This document shows positions 1-8,472 of a stretch of 64,000 nucleotides of DNA, piece by piece. The DNA is taken from NCBI GenBank assembly GCA_902785705.1, contig CACZZN010000005.1, positions 124,001 to 188,000 of the forward strand. The letters are read 5' to 3'. Under the pieces are notes generated by a model, which saw only the letters and a program-made list of their open reading frames with translations, was not told the origin of the DNA and did no database searches. A program made the position numbers and the translations under genes. Every line of letters begins with the position of its first letter. Within the stretch, counting starts at the first letter, position 1. This DNA comes from an uncultured Veillonellaceae bacterium (GTDB taxonomy: Bacteria > Bacillota > Negativicutes > Selenomonadales > Selenomonadaceae).

Positions 1-787
1 TGATCTTGTAGATTGGCTCATTGAGCGCCTCGCGGATTTCCCGTGCCTGGATGTTCAATGTCTTCGGCAGTCCGCTCACAAGGTCACGGCCACGGATGTC
101 CATCGAATGATCGGCTTCCGGCGTCACGATTGCCGTTCCGATGCTGATCTTGATTTCCTCTGCGGTGCGCTCGCCGATCATGAGATTATACATCTGCTTG
201 ATATAGCGCACAATGGAATCATCCATCTCATCGCCCCCGATGCGGATGGACCGGCTGGTCACGATACCGCCCAAGGAAATAACCGCAATCTCCGTCGTAC
301 CGCCGCCGATATCCACGACCATGCTGCCCGTCGCTTCCTCCACGGGAAGTCCCGCACCGATCGCAGCTGCCATCGGCTCCTCAATGAGATAGGCCTCCCG
401 TGCGCCTGCCTGCTGTGCCGCATCGATGACGGCACGCTTCTCCACCTCTGTCACGCCGGAGGGCACGCCCACCACGACGCGCGGGCGCACAAAGGACTTC
501 GTGTTCATCGCCTTGCGGATGAAGTATTTCAGCATGGCCTGCGTCACGTCAAAGTCCGCGATGACGCCGTCCTTCATCGGACGAATGGCAACGATATTCC
601 CGGGCGTCCGCCCGATCATCTGCTTTGCTTCCTCACCGACAGCCAGCACATCTCCCGTATCGCTCTTGATGGCCACCACAGAAGGCTCCCGCAGCACAAT
701 GCCGCGCCCCTTCACATGCACCAACGTATTCGCTGTTCCCAAATCGATCCCCATATCATGGGACAAACCGCCAAAAAGACTCCACAT
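1..787 (-). CDS. mreB: Rod shape-determining protein MreB (partial, 3' end outside window)
   Basis: About 262 N-terminal residues of an MreB actin homologue are visible; the rest lies beyond position 1. The protein polymerises ATP-dependently under the inner membrane and positions cell-wall elongation enzymes. The ATPase phosphate-1 motif [16 protein letters not shown] lies near residues 12-27, followed by the family-typical [16 protein letters not shown] and [15 protein letters not shown] segments (phosphate-2 region). The start at 787 (MWSLFGG) has an AGGGAG site about 12 nt upstream. radC lies upstream on the same strand with a terminator hairpin between, so mreB probably has its own promoter. 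Family assignment is secure. Confidence 0.96.
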   Translation of the reverse strand, partial: MWSLFGGLSHDMGIDLGTANTLVHVKGRGIVLREPSVVAIKSDTGDVLAVGEEAKQMIGRTPGNIVAIRPMKDGVIADFDVTQAMLKYFIRKAMNTKSFVRPRVVVGVPSGVTEVEKRAVIDAAQQAGAREAYLIEEPMAAAIGAGLPVEEATGSMVVDIGGGTTEIAVISLGGIVTSRSIRIGGDEMDDSIVRYIKQMYNLMIGERTAEEIKISIGTAIVTPEADHSMDIRGRDLVSGLPKTLNIQAREIREALNEPIYKI

Positions 788-854
788 GTAACAAAAATCT
801 CCCTTCACCGTCAAAAAAATATAGCAAGATGAAAGTCTTCCATTTCTTTCCACC

Positions 855-887
855 AAAATGAGCGCTGTATTTTTACAGCACTCATAA
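855..887 (-). terminator. Intrinsic terminator after radC
   Basis: Read on the minus strand, a stem ATGAGTGCTGTA with an A-rich loop pairs with TACAGCGCTCAT and runs into TTTT. It lies between the radC stop and the mreB start and separates the two transcription units. Confidence 0.75.
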
Positions 888-967
888 TTTATCATATTTA
901 CCTGCTCTTTGCAATACGGCTTCCGAATGTATTCATGAAAAAGCAGATGGCAGCATGTTCCACCGTT

Positions 968-1657
968 TCAAGTGAGCAGCCCCTTCTCCTTCATGGACAG
1001 GAATCTCTCATCCCCCAGTATGATGTGGTCCAGCACCGGGATATCCATGATCTTCCCCGCCTTTACCAATCGCTGTGTCACGGCGATATCCTCCCTGCTG
1101 GGGCTTGGATCGCCGCTTGGATGATTGTGCAGCAGGATCATGGAGGCCGCCGCATAGCGCACTGCTGTCTGAAACACCTCCCGAGGATGCACGACGGAAG
1201 CTGTCAAGCTTCCCACAGACACATCCGGCATGGCTAAAATATGATTTTTCGTATTGAGCAGCATGACGGCAAAATGTTCCTTCTGCTCATGCCGGAAACG
1301 CGGCATGGCAAAATGCGCCACATCCTCCGGACCGTGAATGATCTCAACCCTCTCCGCCGCCTTCTGTGAGAGCCGTCTGCCAAGCTCCACCGCCGCAAGG
1401 ATCGCGGCCGCTTTCGTCGGACCCACGCCATGGACCTTCGCAAGCTCCGCAGCAGAGGCATGCATCATGGCCACCAGTCCCATGTCCTTGTAAAACGCCA
1501 GTACCTGCTCTGCAATGTGCAGCACGGATTCGTCCTTTGTACCCGTGCGCAGCAGGATTGCCAGAAGTTCCGCATTGCTGAGGCAGCCTGCCCCGTAGAG
1601 AATCAGTTTTTCCCGCGGCCGTTCATTCGACGGCAGATCCCTTACCATGATTGCCAT
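968..1657 (-). CDS. radC: RadC family JAB-domain DNA repair protein
   Basis: A 229-residue RadC/YeeS-type protein. The N-terminal half carries a helix-hairpin-helix-like segment (AELAKVHGVGPTKAAAI). The C-terminal half is the JAB1/MPN-type metalloprotease-like domain with the signature LHNHPSGDPSPS and a downstream Asp. The molecular role of RadC is still debated: it was first linked to repair, while the domain predicts a Zn-dependent hydrolase. The open frame extends further upstream, but only the ATG at 1657 (or 1648) has a ribosome-binding site (AAGGCAGGA). Starting there, the gene overlaps the end of maf by 35 nt, suggesting translational coupling in a DUF4321-maf-radC unit. Confidence 0.93.
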   Translation of the reverse strand: MAIMVRDLPSNERPREKLILYGAGCLSNAELLAILLRTGTKDESVLHIAEQVLAFYKDMGLVAMMHASAAELAKVHGVGPTKAAAILAAVELGRRLSQKAAERVEIIHGPEDVAHFAMPRFRHEQKEHFAVMLLNTKNHILAMPDVSVGSLTASVVHPREVFQTAVRYAAASMILLHNHPSGDPSPSREDIAVTQRLVKAGKIMDIPVLDHIILGDERFLSMKEKGLLT

Positions 1658-2216
1658 AAAGATCGATTCCTGCCTTTCCGGCAAGCTCGCGGACAGCATA
1701 GAGGGGAAGTCCCACGACATTGGACCAGGAACCTCGGATTCCGCGGATAAAGCACTCTGCGCCGCCCTGGATGGCATAGGCGCCGGCCTTGTCCATCGGC
1801 TCCCCCGTCGCGACATAAGCCGCTATCTCCGCTTCCGTCATCTCCCCAAAGATCACCTCTGTCGTTTCCGTTGATTGGAAAACCTGTCCCTGCCGGACAA
1901 AAGCAATCCCCGTGATGACCTCATGCGTCTTTCCCGCAAAAGAGCGCAGCATGGCCTTTGCATCCTCCGCATCCTTCGGCTTGCCATAGATGTGATGTTC
2001 CAGCGCCACCACCGTATCCGCTCCCAGCACAGGAGACTGCGGGAATTCCCCCGCAACGGCCAGCGCCTTCGCCTTTGCATTCCGCATGGCAAGCTCTGCA
2101 GGCGGGAGATCGTCTCCCATGGTTTCCTCCGCATGGCTCACATGTACCCTGAACTCACATCCCATCGACTGCAGCAGTTCCTGCCGACGAGGGGATGCTG
2201 ACGCCAAAATGAACAT
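1623..2216 (-). CDS. maf: Maf family nucleotide pyrophosphatase
   Basis: A 197-residue Maf/YhdE-type protein, a cytoplasmic pyrophosphatase that hydrolyses non-canonical or pyrimidine nucleoside triphosphates and is associated with septum control. It opens with the diagnostic ILASASPRRQELL. ADTVV and the later GKPKDAEDA and YAIQGG segments match the family substrate pocket. The ATG at 2216 follows GAGAGGAG; the longer frame upstream lacks family sequence. It sits between a DUF4321 gene and radC, close to mreB, a common cell-division/shape neighbourhood in Firmicutes. Confidence 0.95.
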   Translation of the reverse strand: MFILASASPRRQELLQSMGCEFRVHVSHAEETMGDDLPPAELAMRNAKAKALAVAGEFPQSPVLGADTVVALEHHIYGKPKDAEDAKAMLRSFAGKTHEVITGIAFVRQGQVFQSTETTEVIFGEMTEAEIAAYVATGEPMDKAGAYAIQGGAECFIRGIRGSWSNVVGLPLYAVRELAGKAGIDLYGNHGKGSAVE

Positions 2217-2238
2217 ATCCTGCACGCTCCTCTCAATC

Positions 2239-2511
2239 TCAATATCTACGGAACAGGAACAGCGCCAACACAATGCCCAGAATGCTCATGAGATTCGGCG
2301 CAAAGGACAGCCCCATCGTGAACTGGATCACATAGAGATTGACGGTAAACGGCGCGACATCGAATACCGGAAAGGTCCTCGCAAGATAGGGCATCACCCC
2401 CGAAAGGACATCCACATCCCTCAAAAGCTCCCCCAGAAGACCTCCAAGAATCGCACCAATGATTACAAACAGGATACAAAAACCATATCCCCGTCCACCA
2501 AACCTTGCCAA
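2239..2511 (-). CDS. DUF4321 small membrane protein (TTG start)
   Basis: A 90-residue protein with two or three hydrophobic segments (YGFCILFVIIGAILGGLLG near the N-terminus and a C-terminal LGIVLALFLFRRY). It matches the pattern of the DUF4321 family often found next to maf/radC/mreB; its function is unknown. An ATG exists five codons upstream (2526), but GGGAGG lies inside that extension, seven nt before an in-frame TTG at 2511, so TTG is the more likely start (MARFGGRGYG). It ends 22 nt before maf and is likely co-transcribed with maf and radC. Confidence 0.8.
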   Translation of the reverse strand: MARFGGRGYGFCILFVIIGAILGGLLGELLRDVDVLSGVMPYLARTFPVFDVAPFTVNLYVIQFTMGLSFAPNLMSILGIVLALFLFRRY

Positions 2512-2587
2512 ATGAATGCCTCCCATCTGATATACGGAATCGAAACAACTCCCAGTATATCAGATTTCAAGAAACATTTCTCCCCCC

Positions 2588-2632
2588 GACAAAAAAATTC
2601 CTGCCGATTTTTCATCCGTCGGCAGGAAAATT
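2588..2632 (-). terminator. Intrinsic terminator after the ArsB/NhaD-type permease
   Basis: On the minus strand TTCCTGCCGA pairs with TCGGCAGGAA across a short loop, followed by seven T. It directly follows the permease stop and separates it from the DUF4321 unit. Confidence 0.88.
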
Positions 2633-2647
2633 TACACATTTGTCTAC

Positions 2648-3925
2648 TCAGAGAAGATACCGTACATAAACATAAATCGTAGAAAGGACAATCGTCAAAA
2701 TCATGATGGGGAAACCGACTTTCAGGTAATTGATGAAGGTGATGTGCACCCCTCGTTCCGCCGCAAGCCCCGCCACAATGAGATTCGCAGAGGCTCCGAC
2801 GAGGGTCCCGTTTCCGCCGAGGCACGCGCCAAGCGCAAGGCTCCACCAGATCGGCTCCAGATTCGATACGCCCATGGTTCCCATGTTCTGGATCAGCGGT
2901 ATCATCGTCGCCACAAACGGGATGTTGTCCAGCACCGAGGACACGATGGCGCTGAGCCAGAGCACCAGAAGCGACGTCTGCATCACATCGCCGCCTGTGA
3001 TTTCCACCGCCTTCTCTGCCATCTGTCCGATAATGCCTACCTCAATCAGACCTCCCACCGCGATGAAGAGACCGATGAAGAAGAAGATGGTCGCCCATTC
3101 CACAGACTTCATGGCAGATTCCACTAGATGATGGCTGCCGCCCGCAAGCAGCAAAAGCAGGAATGCGCCTGCCAGAGCGACCATGGAGGATTCCACATGG
3201 AACAGCTGATGGGTGAAGAAGCCGGTAATGGTAAGGGCCAGCACAAAAAGCGCCTTGGAAAGGAGTTTCCTGTCCTTCAAGGCAGCGCTCGCATCCATCT
3301 GCATGAGCTCCGCCTGCAGCTCCGGCTTCGTCTGCAAACTCTTGCGGTACAGGACCTCAATGATGAAGAGCACAACAATCATATCAATGATGGCAATGGG
3401 CGCAAGGTTCTGGATAAAAGCCATGAAAGTCAGTTCCTTTACCGCGCTTCCGATCATGATGTTCGGCGGATCCCCGATGAGCGTCGCCGTGCCGCCGATA
3501 TTCGACGCAATGATCTGTGCAAGCAAAAACGGAATCGGCTTCAGGTGCAATTTCTGCGTAATGCTGAACGTGACAGGCACCATGAGCAAAACCGTCGTCA
3601 CATTGTCCAAAAATGCGGAGAACACCGCCGTGATCATCGCCAGATACAGCAGAATCTTCTTCGGCTCCGCATTCGCCTTCTTTGCCGCCATGATCGCCAC
3701 GTAGTCAAAAAGCCCCGTATGGCTCGTGACGCCAACCAGCAGCATCATGCCGACCAGCAGCCCCAGGGTATTGAAATCCACATGATGCAGCGCCGTCTCC
3801 TGCGACAATATCCCCAGAAGCACCATGCTCACAGCACCCAGCATCGCCGCCACCGTGCGATGTATCTTTTCCGACACGATCACAGCATACATCAAAACAA
3901 AAATCGATGCCGCCAAAACCTCCAT
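2648..3925 (-). CDS. ArsB/NhaD-type (IT superfamily) anion/proton permease
   Basis: A 425-residue polytopic inner-membrane protein with roughly 10-12 hydrophobic segments. The two re-entrant-loop signatures of the ion-transporter superfamily are visible: GGTATLIGDPPNIMIG in the first half and GGNGTLVGASANLI in the second. This fits the ArsB/NhaD/P-protein branch. The substrate cannot be told from sequence alone (Na+/H+ antiport, arsenite and dicarboxylates are all known in relatives). The start at 3925 has a near-perfect AAGGAGG. It lies 12 nt after folD on the same strand, so co-transcription is likely, though no functional link is evident. Confidence 0.88.
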   Translation of the reverse strand: MEVLAASIFVLMYAVIVSEKIHRTVAAMLGAVSMVLLGILSQETALHHVDFNTLGLLVGMMLLVGVTSHTGLFDYVAIMAAKKANAEPKKILLYLAMITAVFSAFLDNVTTVLLMVPVTFSITQKLHLKPIPFLLAQIIASNIGGTATLIGDPPNIMIGSAVKELTFMAFIQNLAPIAIIDMIVVLFIIEVLYRKSLQTKPELQAELMQMDASAALKDRKLLSKALFVLALTITGFFTHQLFHVESSMVALAGAFLLLLLAGGSHHLVESAMKSVEWATIFFFIGLFIAVGGLIEVGIIGQMAEKAVEITGGDVMQTSLLVLWLSAIVSSVLDNIPFVATMIPLIQNMGTMGVSNLEPIWWSLALGACLGGNGTLVGASANLIVAGLAAERGVHITFINYLKVGFPIMILTIVLSTIYVYVRYLL

Positions 3926-3937
3926 AAATACGCCTCC

Positions 3938-4801
3938 TTATGTCTCCATCTGCCTCTCCGCCGCCTCTACGACATTCTGCATCAGCATCGCCACCGTAAG
4001 CAGTCCTACACCTCCCGGCACGGGCGTAATCGCCCCCGCGACCTCCTTCACGGCCTCGAAATCCACATCCCCGACGAGCTTCTTCGGTGCAATGCGGTTG
4101 ATGCCCACATCAATGACCGTCGCCCCGGGCTTCACCATATCCGCTGTCACGAATTTCGGCTTGCCGATGGCGGCCACAAGAATATCCGCTTCCCGCGTGA
4201 TTTCCGGAAGGTTTTGGGTGTGGGAATGGCAGACCGTGACCGTCGCATGCTTCGCCATCAAAAGGTGCAGCATGGGCTTTCCCACGATATTGCTCCGCCC
4301 GATGATGACAGCCCGCTTGCCGTCCATAGGAATATCCGCGAGTTCCAGCATACGGATGCAGCCCGCAGGTGTGCACGGCACCAGTCCCGGCGATCCCGTC
4401 ACGAGCCGACCTACATTCACGGGATGGAACCCATCCACATCCTTTGCGGGATCGATGCGGTTCAAGATTTCCTCTTCCTGCGCATGGATCGCATCCGGCA
4501 AGGGGAGCTGCACCAGAATCCCATGGATGGCACGATCGGCATTCAGTTCATCAATCTTTGCCAAGAGCTCCTCCTTGGTCGCGTGCTCCGGCATGCGGAT
4601 CACATCCGAGCGGATCCCCAACTCCTCGCAGGACTTGTGCTTGTTCCGCACATAGACCTGGGAGGCCGGATTCTCTCCCACGATAATGACCGCCAGCCCC
4701 GGAGCCGTGCCATATTTCTGCCGGAACGCCTCCGCACGCTTTCCCGCAGCTTCCTTGAACTGCTGGGCAAACACTTTCCCTTCCAAAATTCTTGCTGACA
4801 T
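3938..4801 (-). CDS. folD: Bifunctional methylene-THF dehydrogenase/methenyl-THF cyclohydrolase FolD
   Basis: A 287-residue FolD that interconverts 5,10-methylene-, 5,10-methenyl- and 10-formyl-tetrahydrofolate in one-carbon metabolism, using NADP. Visible signatures are VGENPASQVYVRNKHKSCEE (with the catalytic YxxxK lysine), LPLPDAI, the Rossmann segment VIIGRSNIVGKP and the C-terminal PVPGGVG(L)LT. The ATG at 4801 (MSARILEGK) follows GAGGTGAAG; the 37-codon extension upstream is unrelated to the family and overlaps a palindrome. Length is normal for the family. Confidence 0.97.
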   Translation of the reverse strand: MSARILEGKVFAQQFKEAAGKRAEAFRQKYGTAPGLAVIIVGENPASQVYVRNKHKSCEELGIRSDVIRMPEHATKEELLAKIDELNADRAIHGILVQLPLPDAIHAQEEEILNRIDPAKDVDGFHPVNVGRLVTGSPGLVPCTPAGCIRMLELADIPMDGKRAVIIGRSNIVGKPMLHLLMAKHATVTVCHSHTQNLPEITREADILVAAIGKPKFVTADMVKPGATVIDVGINRIAPKKLVGDVDFEAVKEVAGAITPVPGGVGLLTVAMLMQNVVEAAERQMET

Positions 4802-4826
4802 AATCTTCACCTCAATCATCCAAGGA

Positions 4827-4890
4827 ACTGTCTTAGACCCTGCTGCGTATCCAAGCCGCAGCGGGACTGGATACCAAACAGGTCCTAAAC
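4827..4890. repeat. Short family-A-like palindrome over the ubiA stop
   Basis: An imperfect inverted repeat whose arms (TTAGGACCTG..GGTATCC and GGATACGCAG..GGGTCTAA) resemble the outer arms of the large element at 16296-16484. It lacks the conserved core. One arm contains the ubiA stop codon, so it probably serves as the ubiA 3' hairpin. Confidence 0.6.
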
Positions 4891-5733
4891 CATATAATTC
4901 AGCCACGCACACAGGCAGATCGCCATGGATACAATGCCGTTGCGCATAAAATATCCCTGCGTGAGCCGACTGAAATCATCGTATTTCAAAATCCGGTGCT
5001 GATAGATGAGCACGCCGCCCGCAATGCCTACTCCGAAAAAATACAGCGAGCCCAGGTGCAAAAGGATTCCCACCAGAAAGAAGCACACAATGCAAACAAT
5101 GTGCAAGGCTCCGGCAATCCAAAACGCACGCTTCGCGCCAAATTCCGTGGCAAGGGAGTGAAGTCCCTGGCTCTTGTCAAATTCCTCATCCTGTGCGCCG
5201 TACATCGCATCAAAGGCCCCGATCCAGAGCGCCACCGCCGTGCATAGGAGCAGCATCGGCGGATCGATCCGGCCCCCCGCCGCCACCCATCCGCCTGCGG
5301 GCGCCATGCCGATGGCAAGCCCCAGGAACAAATGGCACCAGCCCGTGAAACGCTTCGTAAAAGGATAGATCACAAAAGGAATTGCCGCTATGGGCAGCAG
5401 CTGCAGGCAAATCGGGCGAAGCTGCGCCACAGAGAAAACGAGCAGTACAAAGCACAGCAGTATGAACACCAGCGCCTCCCGCTTGGATATCCTGCCCTGC
5501 ACCATTGCGCGATAGGCCATCCTCGGCTGCTGGCTGTCGTATTTGAGATCCGCCCAGTTGTCAATGGCCAGCGCCGCAGCCCGTCCGCTGGTAATCGCCA
5601 CCGCAATCCAGAAGAGATCCCAGATCCTCGGACTGCCGTTTGCTGCCAAAAGCGCTCCCATGAAGGCAAAGGGCAGGTCGAAAATCGTATGGTGCAGCGC
5701 AATATTATTCAAATGCGCCCTGATGCTTATCAA
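4885..5733 (-). CDS. ubiA: UbiA-family 4-hydroxybenzoate/menaquinone polyprenyltransferase (TTG start)
   Basis: A 282-residue integral membrane prenyltransferase with about eight or nine hydrophobic segments. It would attach a polyprenyl tail to an aromatic quinone precursor. The two Asp-rich Mg-diphosphate motifs are seen as DNWADLKYD in the first half and DAMYGAQDEEFDKSQG in the second. A GTG at 5760 opens the frame, but AAGGAG lies inside that extension nine nt before an in-frame TTG at 5733, giving MISIRAHLNN, the usual family N-terminus. The adjacent upstream gene is ubiD, so both probably act in quinone biosynthesis. Confidence 0.92.
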   Translation of the reverse strand: MISIRAHLNNIALHHTIFDLPFAFMGALLAANGSPRIWDLFWIAVAITSGRAAALAIDNWADLKYDSQQPRMAYRAMVQGRISKREALVFILLCFVLLVFSVAQLRPICLQLLPIAAIPFVIYPFTKRFTGWCHLFLGLAIGMAPAGGWVAAGGRIDPPMLLLCTAVALWIGAFDAMYGAQDEEFDKSQGLHSLATEFGAKRAFWIAGALHIVCIVCFFLVGILLHLGSLYFFGVGIAGGVLIYQHRILKYDDFSRLTQGYFMRNGIVSMAICLCAWLNYMV

Positions 5734-5768
5734 AGAATTCCACTCCTTGTTCCGGCCCACTTTTCAAT

Positions 5769-5902
5769 CTAGTATAACACATTTTAAATAGCTTGCTGTT
5801 TCACGCAGGATAAATTTTCATGAACAAGGATGAGGAGCGCAGTCGTAGCAGAGCTACGTCAAGCGATTCAAACAGCAAGTTATTTGGAATGGGTTATACT
5901 AG
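5769..5902. repeat. Family A palindromic element A1 (short core)
   Basis: Outer arms CTAGTATAACACATTTTAAA and a matching arm on the far side pair over about 33 bp with few mismatches. The 19-nt core (5842-5860) is identical to the cores at 21866-21884 and 22108-22126. The right arm includes the ubiD stop codon (5894-5896). The inner stems are less regular than in the other four copies. Confidence 0.82.
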
Positions 5903-7351
5903 GCCCAGACTGCTCCACTTCGCGTCCACCAGACGCTTGATGTCCTCGCTCATCTCGATCTCATCGGGCCATTCCCGCGCATGCCCTTCCTCCGGCCATT
6001 TGCGCGTGGCATCAATGCCGAGCTTCGTGCCCCATTTCGGCATAGGCGAGGAATGGTCCAGCACATCCAGGGGCCCCGTCACCATTTCGAAGTCCTGCTT
6101 CGCATCGATGTTATTGAACACCCGCCACGAAACCTCACGCATATCCTGCACATCCACATGGGCGTCCACCACGATGATCATCTTCACATTCATCATCTGC
6201 CCCATGCCCCAGAGCGCATGCATGACCTTGCGCGCCTGCATGGGATAGGACTTCTTGATGGAGACGATGACACAGTTGTGGAACACGCCTTCAAAGGGCA
6301 TATGGAGATCCACGATCTCCGGCATCATCTGCTGCAAGAGCGGAAGGAAGATGCGCTCGGAAGCCTTGGCGAGATAGCAGTCCTCCATGGGAGGCTTCCC
6401 TACCACCGTCGCGAAATAGATGGGATCCTTCCGATGGGTGATGCAGGTGATATGAAAGACCGGATAATCATCGGCAAGGGAATAGTAGCCCGTATGGTCG
6501 CCAAAGGGCCCCTCCCATCGCTTTTCCTCCGTATCCACATACCCTTCCAGAATGATCTCCGCATGGGCGGGAACCTCCAGATCCACCGTCCTGCACTTCA
6601 CCAGCTCCACGGATTTATGGCGCAGGAATCCCGCAAACACCATCTCATCAATATCCCTGGGAAGCGGCGCGGTCGCCGCATAGGTCAGCGCGGGATCCGT
6701 GCCGATGGCGACCGCCGCCTCGATGCGCTGCCCGCCTGCCGCCTTCACATCGCGGTAATTTTCCGCGCCATTCTTGTGGATATGCCAGTGCATGCCCGTG
6801 GTCTGCGCATCATATTTCTGCAGACGGTACATGCCCACGTTGCGCTTGCCCGTCTTCGGATTCTTCGTAAAGACCAGCGGCAGGGTCACGAAGGGGCCGC
6901 CATCCTTCGGCCAGCAGGTCAGGATCGGGATCTTGTCCAAGGAGGGATGCTCCTCCACGACCTCCTGACAGGGCGCGCTTTTCACGTATTTCGGAAAGTT
7001 GATTGCCCTTTTCGCCATCGGGATCAGCGACACCAGATTCATCTTATTCTGCAGGGAAATATACGGAAGCTTCAATATCTCCCGTATCTCATCCGCAATA
7101 TCATCGAGTTTTTCTACCCCCAGCGCCATCGCCATGCGCTCATCGCTTCCATAGGCATTCATGAGCACAGGCATATCATAGCCCTTCACGTTTTCAAAGA
7201 GCAGGGCAACATTCCCCGCCCCCTTCATTTTCGAAACGCGATCCGTGATTTCCGTGATTTCAAGGTGCGCATCCACTTCCTGCGTAATGCGCTTCAGCAT
7301 CCCATGGGACTCCAAATCTGAGATGAACTCCCGCAAATCCTTATATGCCAA
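5894..7351 (-). CDS. ubiD: UbiD-family prenylated-FMN decarboxylase (TTG start)
   Basis: A 485-residue UbiD homologue, the prFMN-dependent non-oxidative decarboxylase acting on 4-hydroxy-3-polyprenylbenzoate or an equivalent menaquinone intermediate. Family segments seen include KDGGPFVTLPLVFTKNP, GMHWHIHKNGA and the C-terminal-half WEGPFGDHTGYYS. An ATG exists at 7369, overlapping the tatC end. AGGAGG lies seven nt before an in-frame TTG at 7351, giving MAYKDLREFI, so TTG is preferred. The final codons and stop fall inside repeat A1. The UbiX partner that makes prFMN is not in the window. Confidence 0.94.
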   Translation of the reverse strand: MAYKDLREFISDLESHGMLKRITQEVDAHLEITEITDRVSKMKGAGNVALLFENVKGYDMPVLMNAYGSDERMAMALGVEKLDDIADEIREILKLPYISLQNKMNLVSLIPMAKRAINFPKYVKSAPCQEVVEEHPSLDKIPILTCWPKDGGPFVTLPLVFTKNPKTGKRNVGMYRLQKYDAQTTGMHWHIHKNGAENYRDVKAAGGQRIEAAVAIGTDPALTYAATAPLPRDIDEMVFAGFLRHKSVELVKCRTVDLEVPAHAEIILEGYVDTEEKRWEGPFGDHTGYYSLADDYPVFHITCITHRKDPIYFATVVGKPPMEDCYLAKASERIFLPLLQQMMPEIVDLHMPFEGVFHNCVIVSIKKSYPMQARKVMHALWGMGQMMNVKMIIVVDAHVDVQDMREVSWRVFNNIDAKQDFEMVTGPLDVLDHSSPMPKWGTKLGIDATRKWPEEGHAREWPDEIEMSEDIKRLVDAKWSSLGLV

Positions 7352-7365
7352 AACAGTTCCTCCTG

Positions 7366-8124
7366 TCATTTCCTCAAAATATACTTCACCACGAAATACC
7401 CCACCTCATAGAGCGCAATCATCGGCACGGCGAGCATGCACTGCGAAATGACATCCGGCGGGGTCACGACAGCTCCGATGACAAAGGTGGAAAAAATCAC
7501 GATCCCCTGATACTTTTTCAGAAACTCCGATGTCACGATGCCCATCTTGCCCAGAATCGTAATGATCAGCGGCAGCTCGAAGACAAAGCCGAAGGGCAGG
7601 ACAAAGGTAATCAGGAAATCAAAGTATTTCTCAATGGAAAACAGCGCCTGTAAATTGTCCGTCGTGAATCCGATAAAGAATTTGATCCCGATGGGCAGCA
7701 CGAGATAAAAGGAAAACGCCAACCCCAAAAAGAACAACAGTACCGAAATCGGCACAAGGATCGCCAGGACCGCGCGTTCCTTCCGCGTGAGCGCGGGCAA
7801 AAAAAAGCGCCAGACATGATAAAAAACCACGGGAAGCGCCAAAAGAAAGCCTGACAGGATGGCGACTTTCAGATAGGTAAAAAAAGCCTCCGCAGGCTGC
7901 ATATAGTAAAGCTTTCCCGCAGGCTTCGTAAGATATTCAATGATCTGCTCGATGTAGAAATACGAAATGGCGCTGCCGACAGCTATGGCCTGCAGGCTGC
8001 GGATGATGCGGGTGCGAAGTTCCTCCAGATGCTTCGTCAGCGACATGCTGCCATCATCCACAGGCTCTTCCTGCAAGGGTTCCGTTTCGGCCGCTGCTGC
8101 ATTCGCCGAATGTTCTTCTGCCAT
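7366..8124 (-). CDS. tatC: Sec-independent translocase subunit TatC
   Basis: A 252-residue TatC with six hydrophobic segments, the receptor for twin-arginine signal peptides in the inner membrane. The conserved N-terminal MSLTKHLEELRTRI and the periplasmic-loop AEAFFTYLKVAI are clear. A 27-residue Ala/Glu-rich N-terminal extension precedes the usual start. AAGGAG five nt upstream of the ATG at 8124 supports the longer form. It follows tatA by nine nt, so the pair forms a minimal TatAC system; no tatB is present, as is usual in Firmicutes. Confidence 0.97.
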   Translation of the reverse strand: MAEEHSANAAAAETEPLQEEPVDDGSMSLTKHLEELRTRIIRSLQAIAVGSAISYFYIEQIIEYLTKPAGKLYYMQPAEAFFTYLKVAILSGFLLALPVVFYHVWRFFLPALTRKERAVLAILVPISVLLFFLGLAFSFYLVLPIGIKFFIGFTTDNLQALFSIEKYFDFLITFVLPFGFVFELPLIITILGKMGIVTSEFLKKYQGIVIFSTFVIGAVVTPPDVISQCMLAVPMIALYEVGYFVVKYILRK

Positions 8125-8133
8125 GCCGACTCC

Positions 8134-8349
8134 TTATTTCTTCTCCGGATCTGTCTTTTCCGCAAGCTGCTGCGGCTGCTGCGTCACATTGACCATCGTG
8201 TCCTTCGCGTCCTCTTCTTTATTGGCATCCTTGAACTCCCTGATGCTCTGCCCCAGCGCCTTTCCGACGCCCGGCAGCTTCCCCGGGCCGAAGATCACCA
8301 ATCCGATCACCAGTATCAAGACAAGCTCCGGCACACCCAATCCAAACAT
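8134..8349 (-). CDS. tatA: Twin-arginine translocase pore subunit TatA
   Basis: A 71-residue TatA: a single N-terminal membrane helix (VPELVLILVIGLVIFG), the invariant FGPGKLPG hinge, an amphipathic helix (VGKALGQSIREFKDA) and a short charged tail. It oligomerises around TatC to form the transport pore for folded proteins. The ATG at 8349 follows GAAGGAGG. It is the first gene of tatA-tatC. Confidence 0.97.
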   Translation of the reverse strand: MFGLGVPELVLILVIGLVIFGPGKLPGVGKALGQSIREFKDANKEEDAKDTMVNVTQQPQQLAEKTDPEKK

Positions 8350-8472
8350 AGAAAGTCCTCCTTCAATATAGTGCATACAGGGTTTATTATAACGCCACAC
8401 CCCAAATTTTTCCACAGAAATTTTCAGCGGCAGGAAGGCTCGAACATCCGGCCCATGCCTCACGTGGCAATG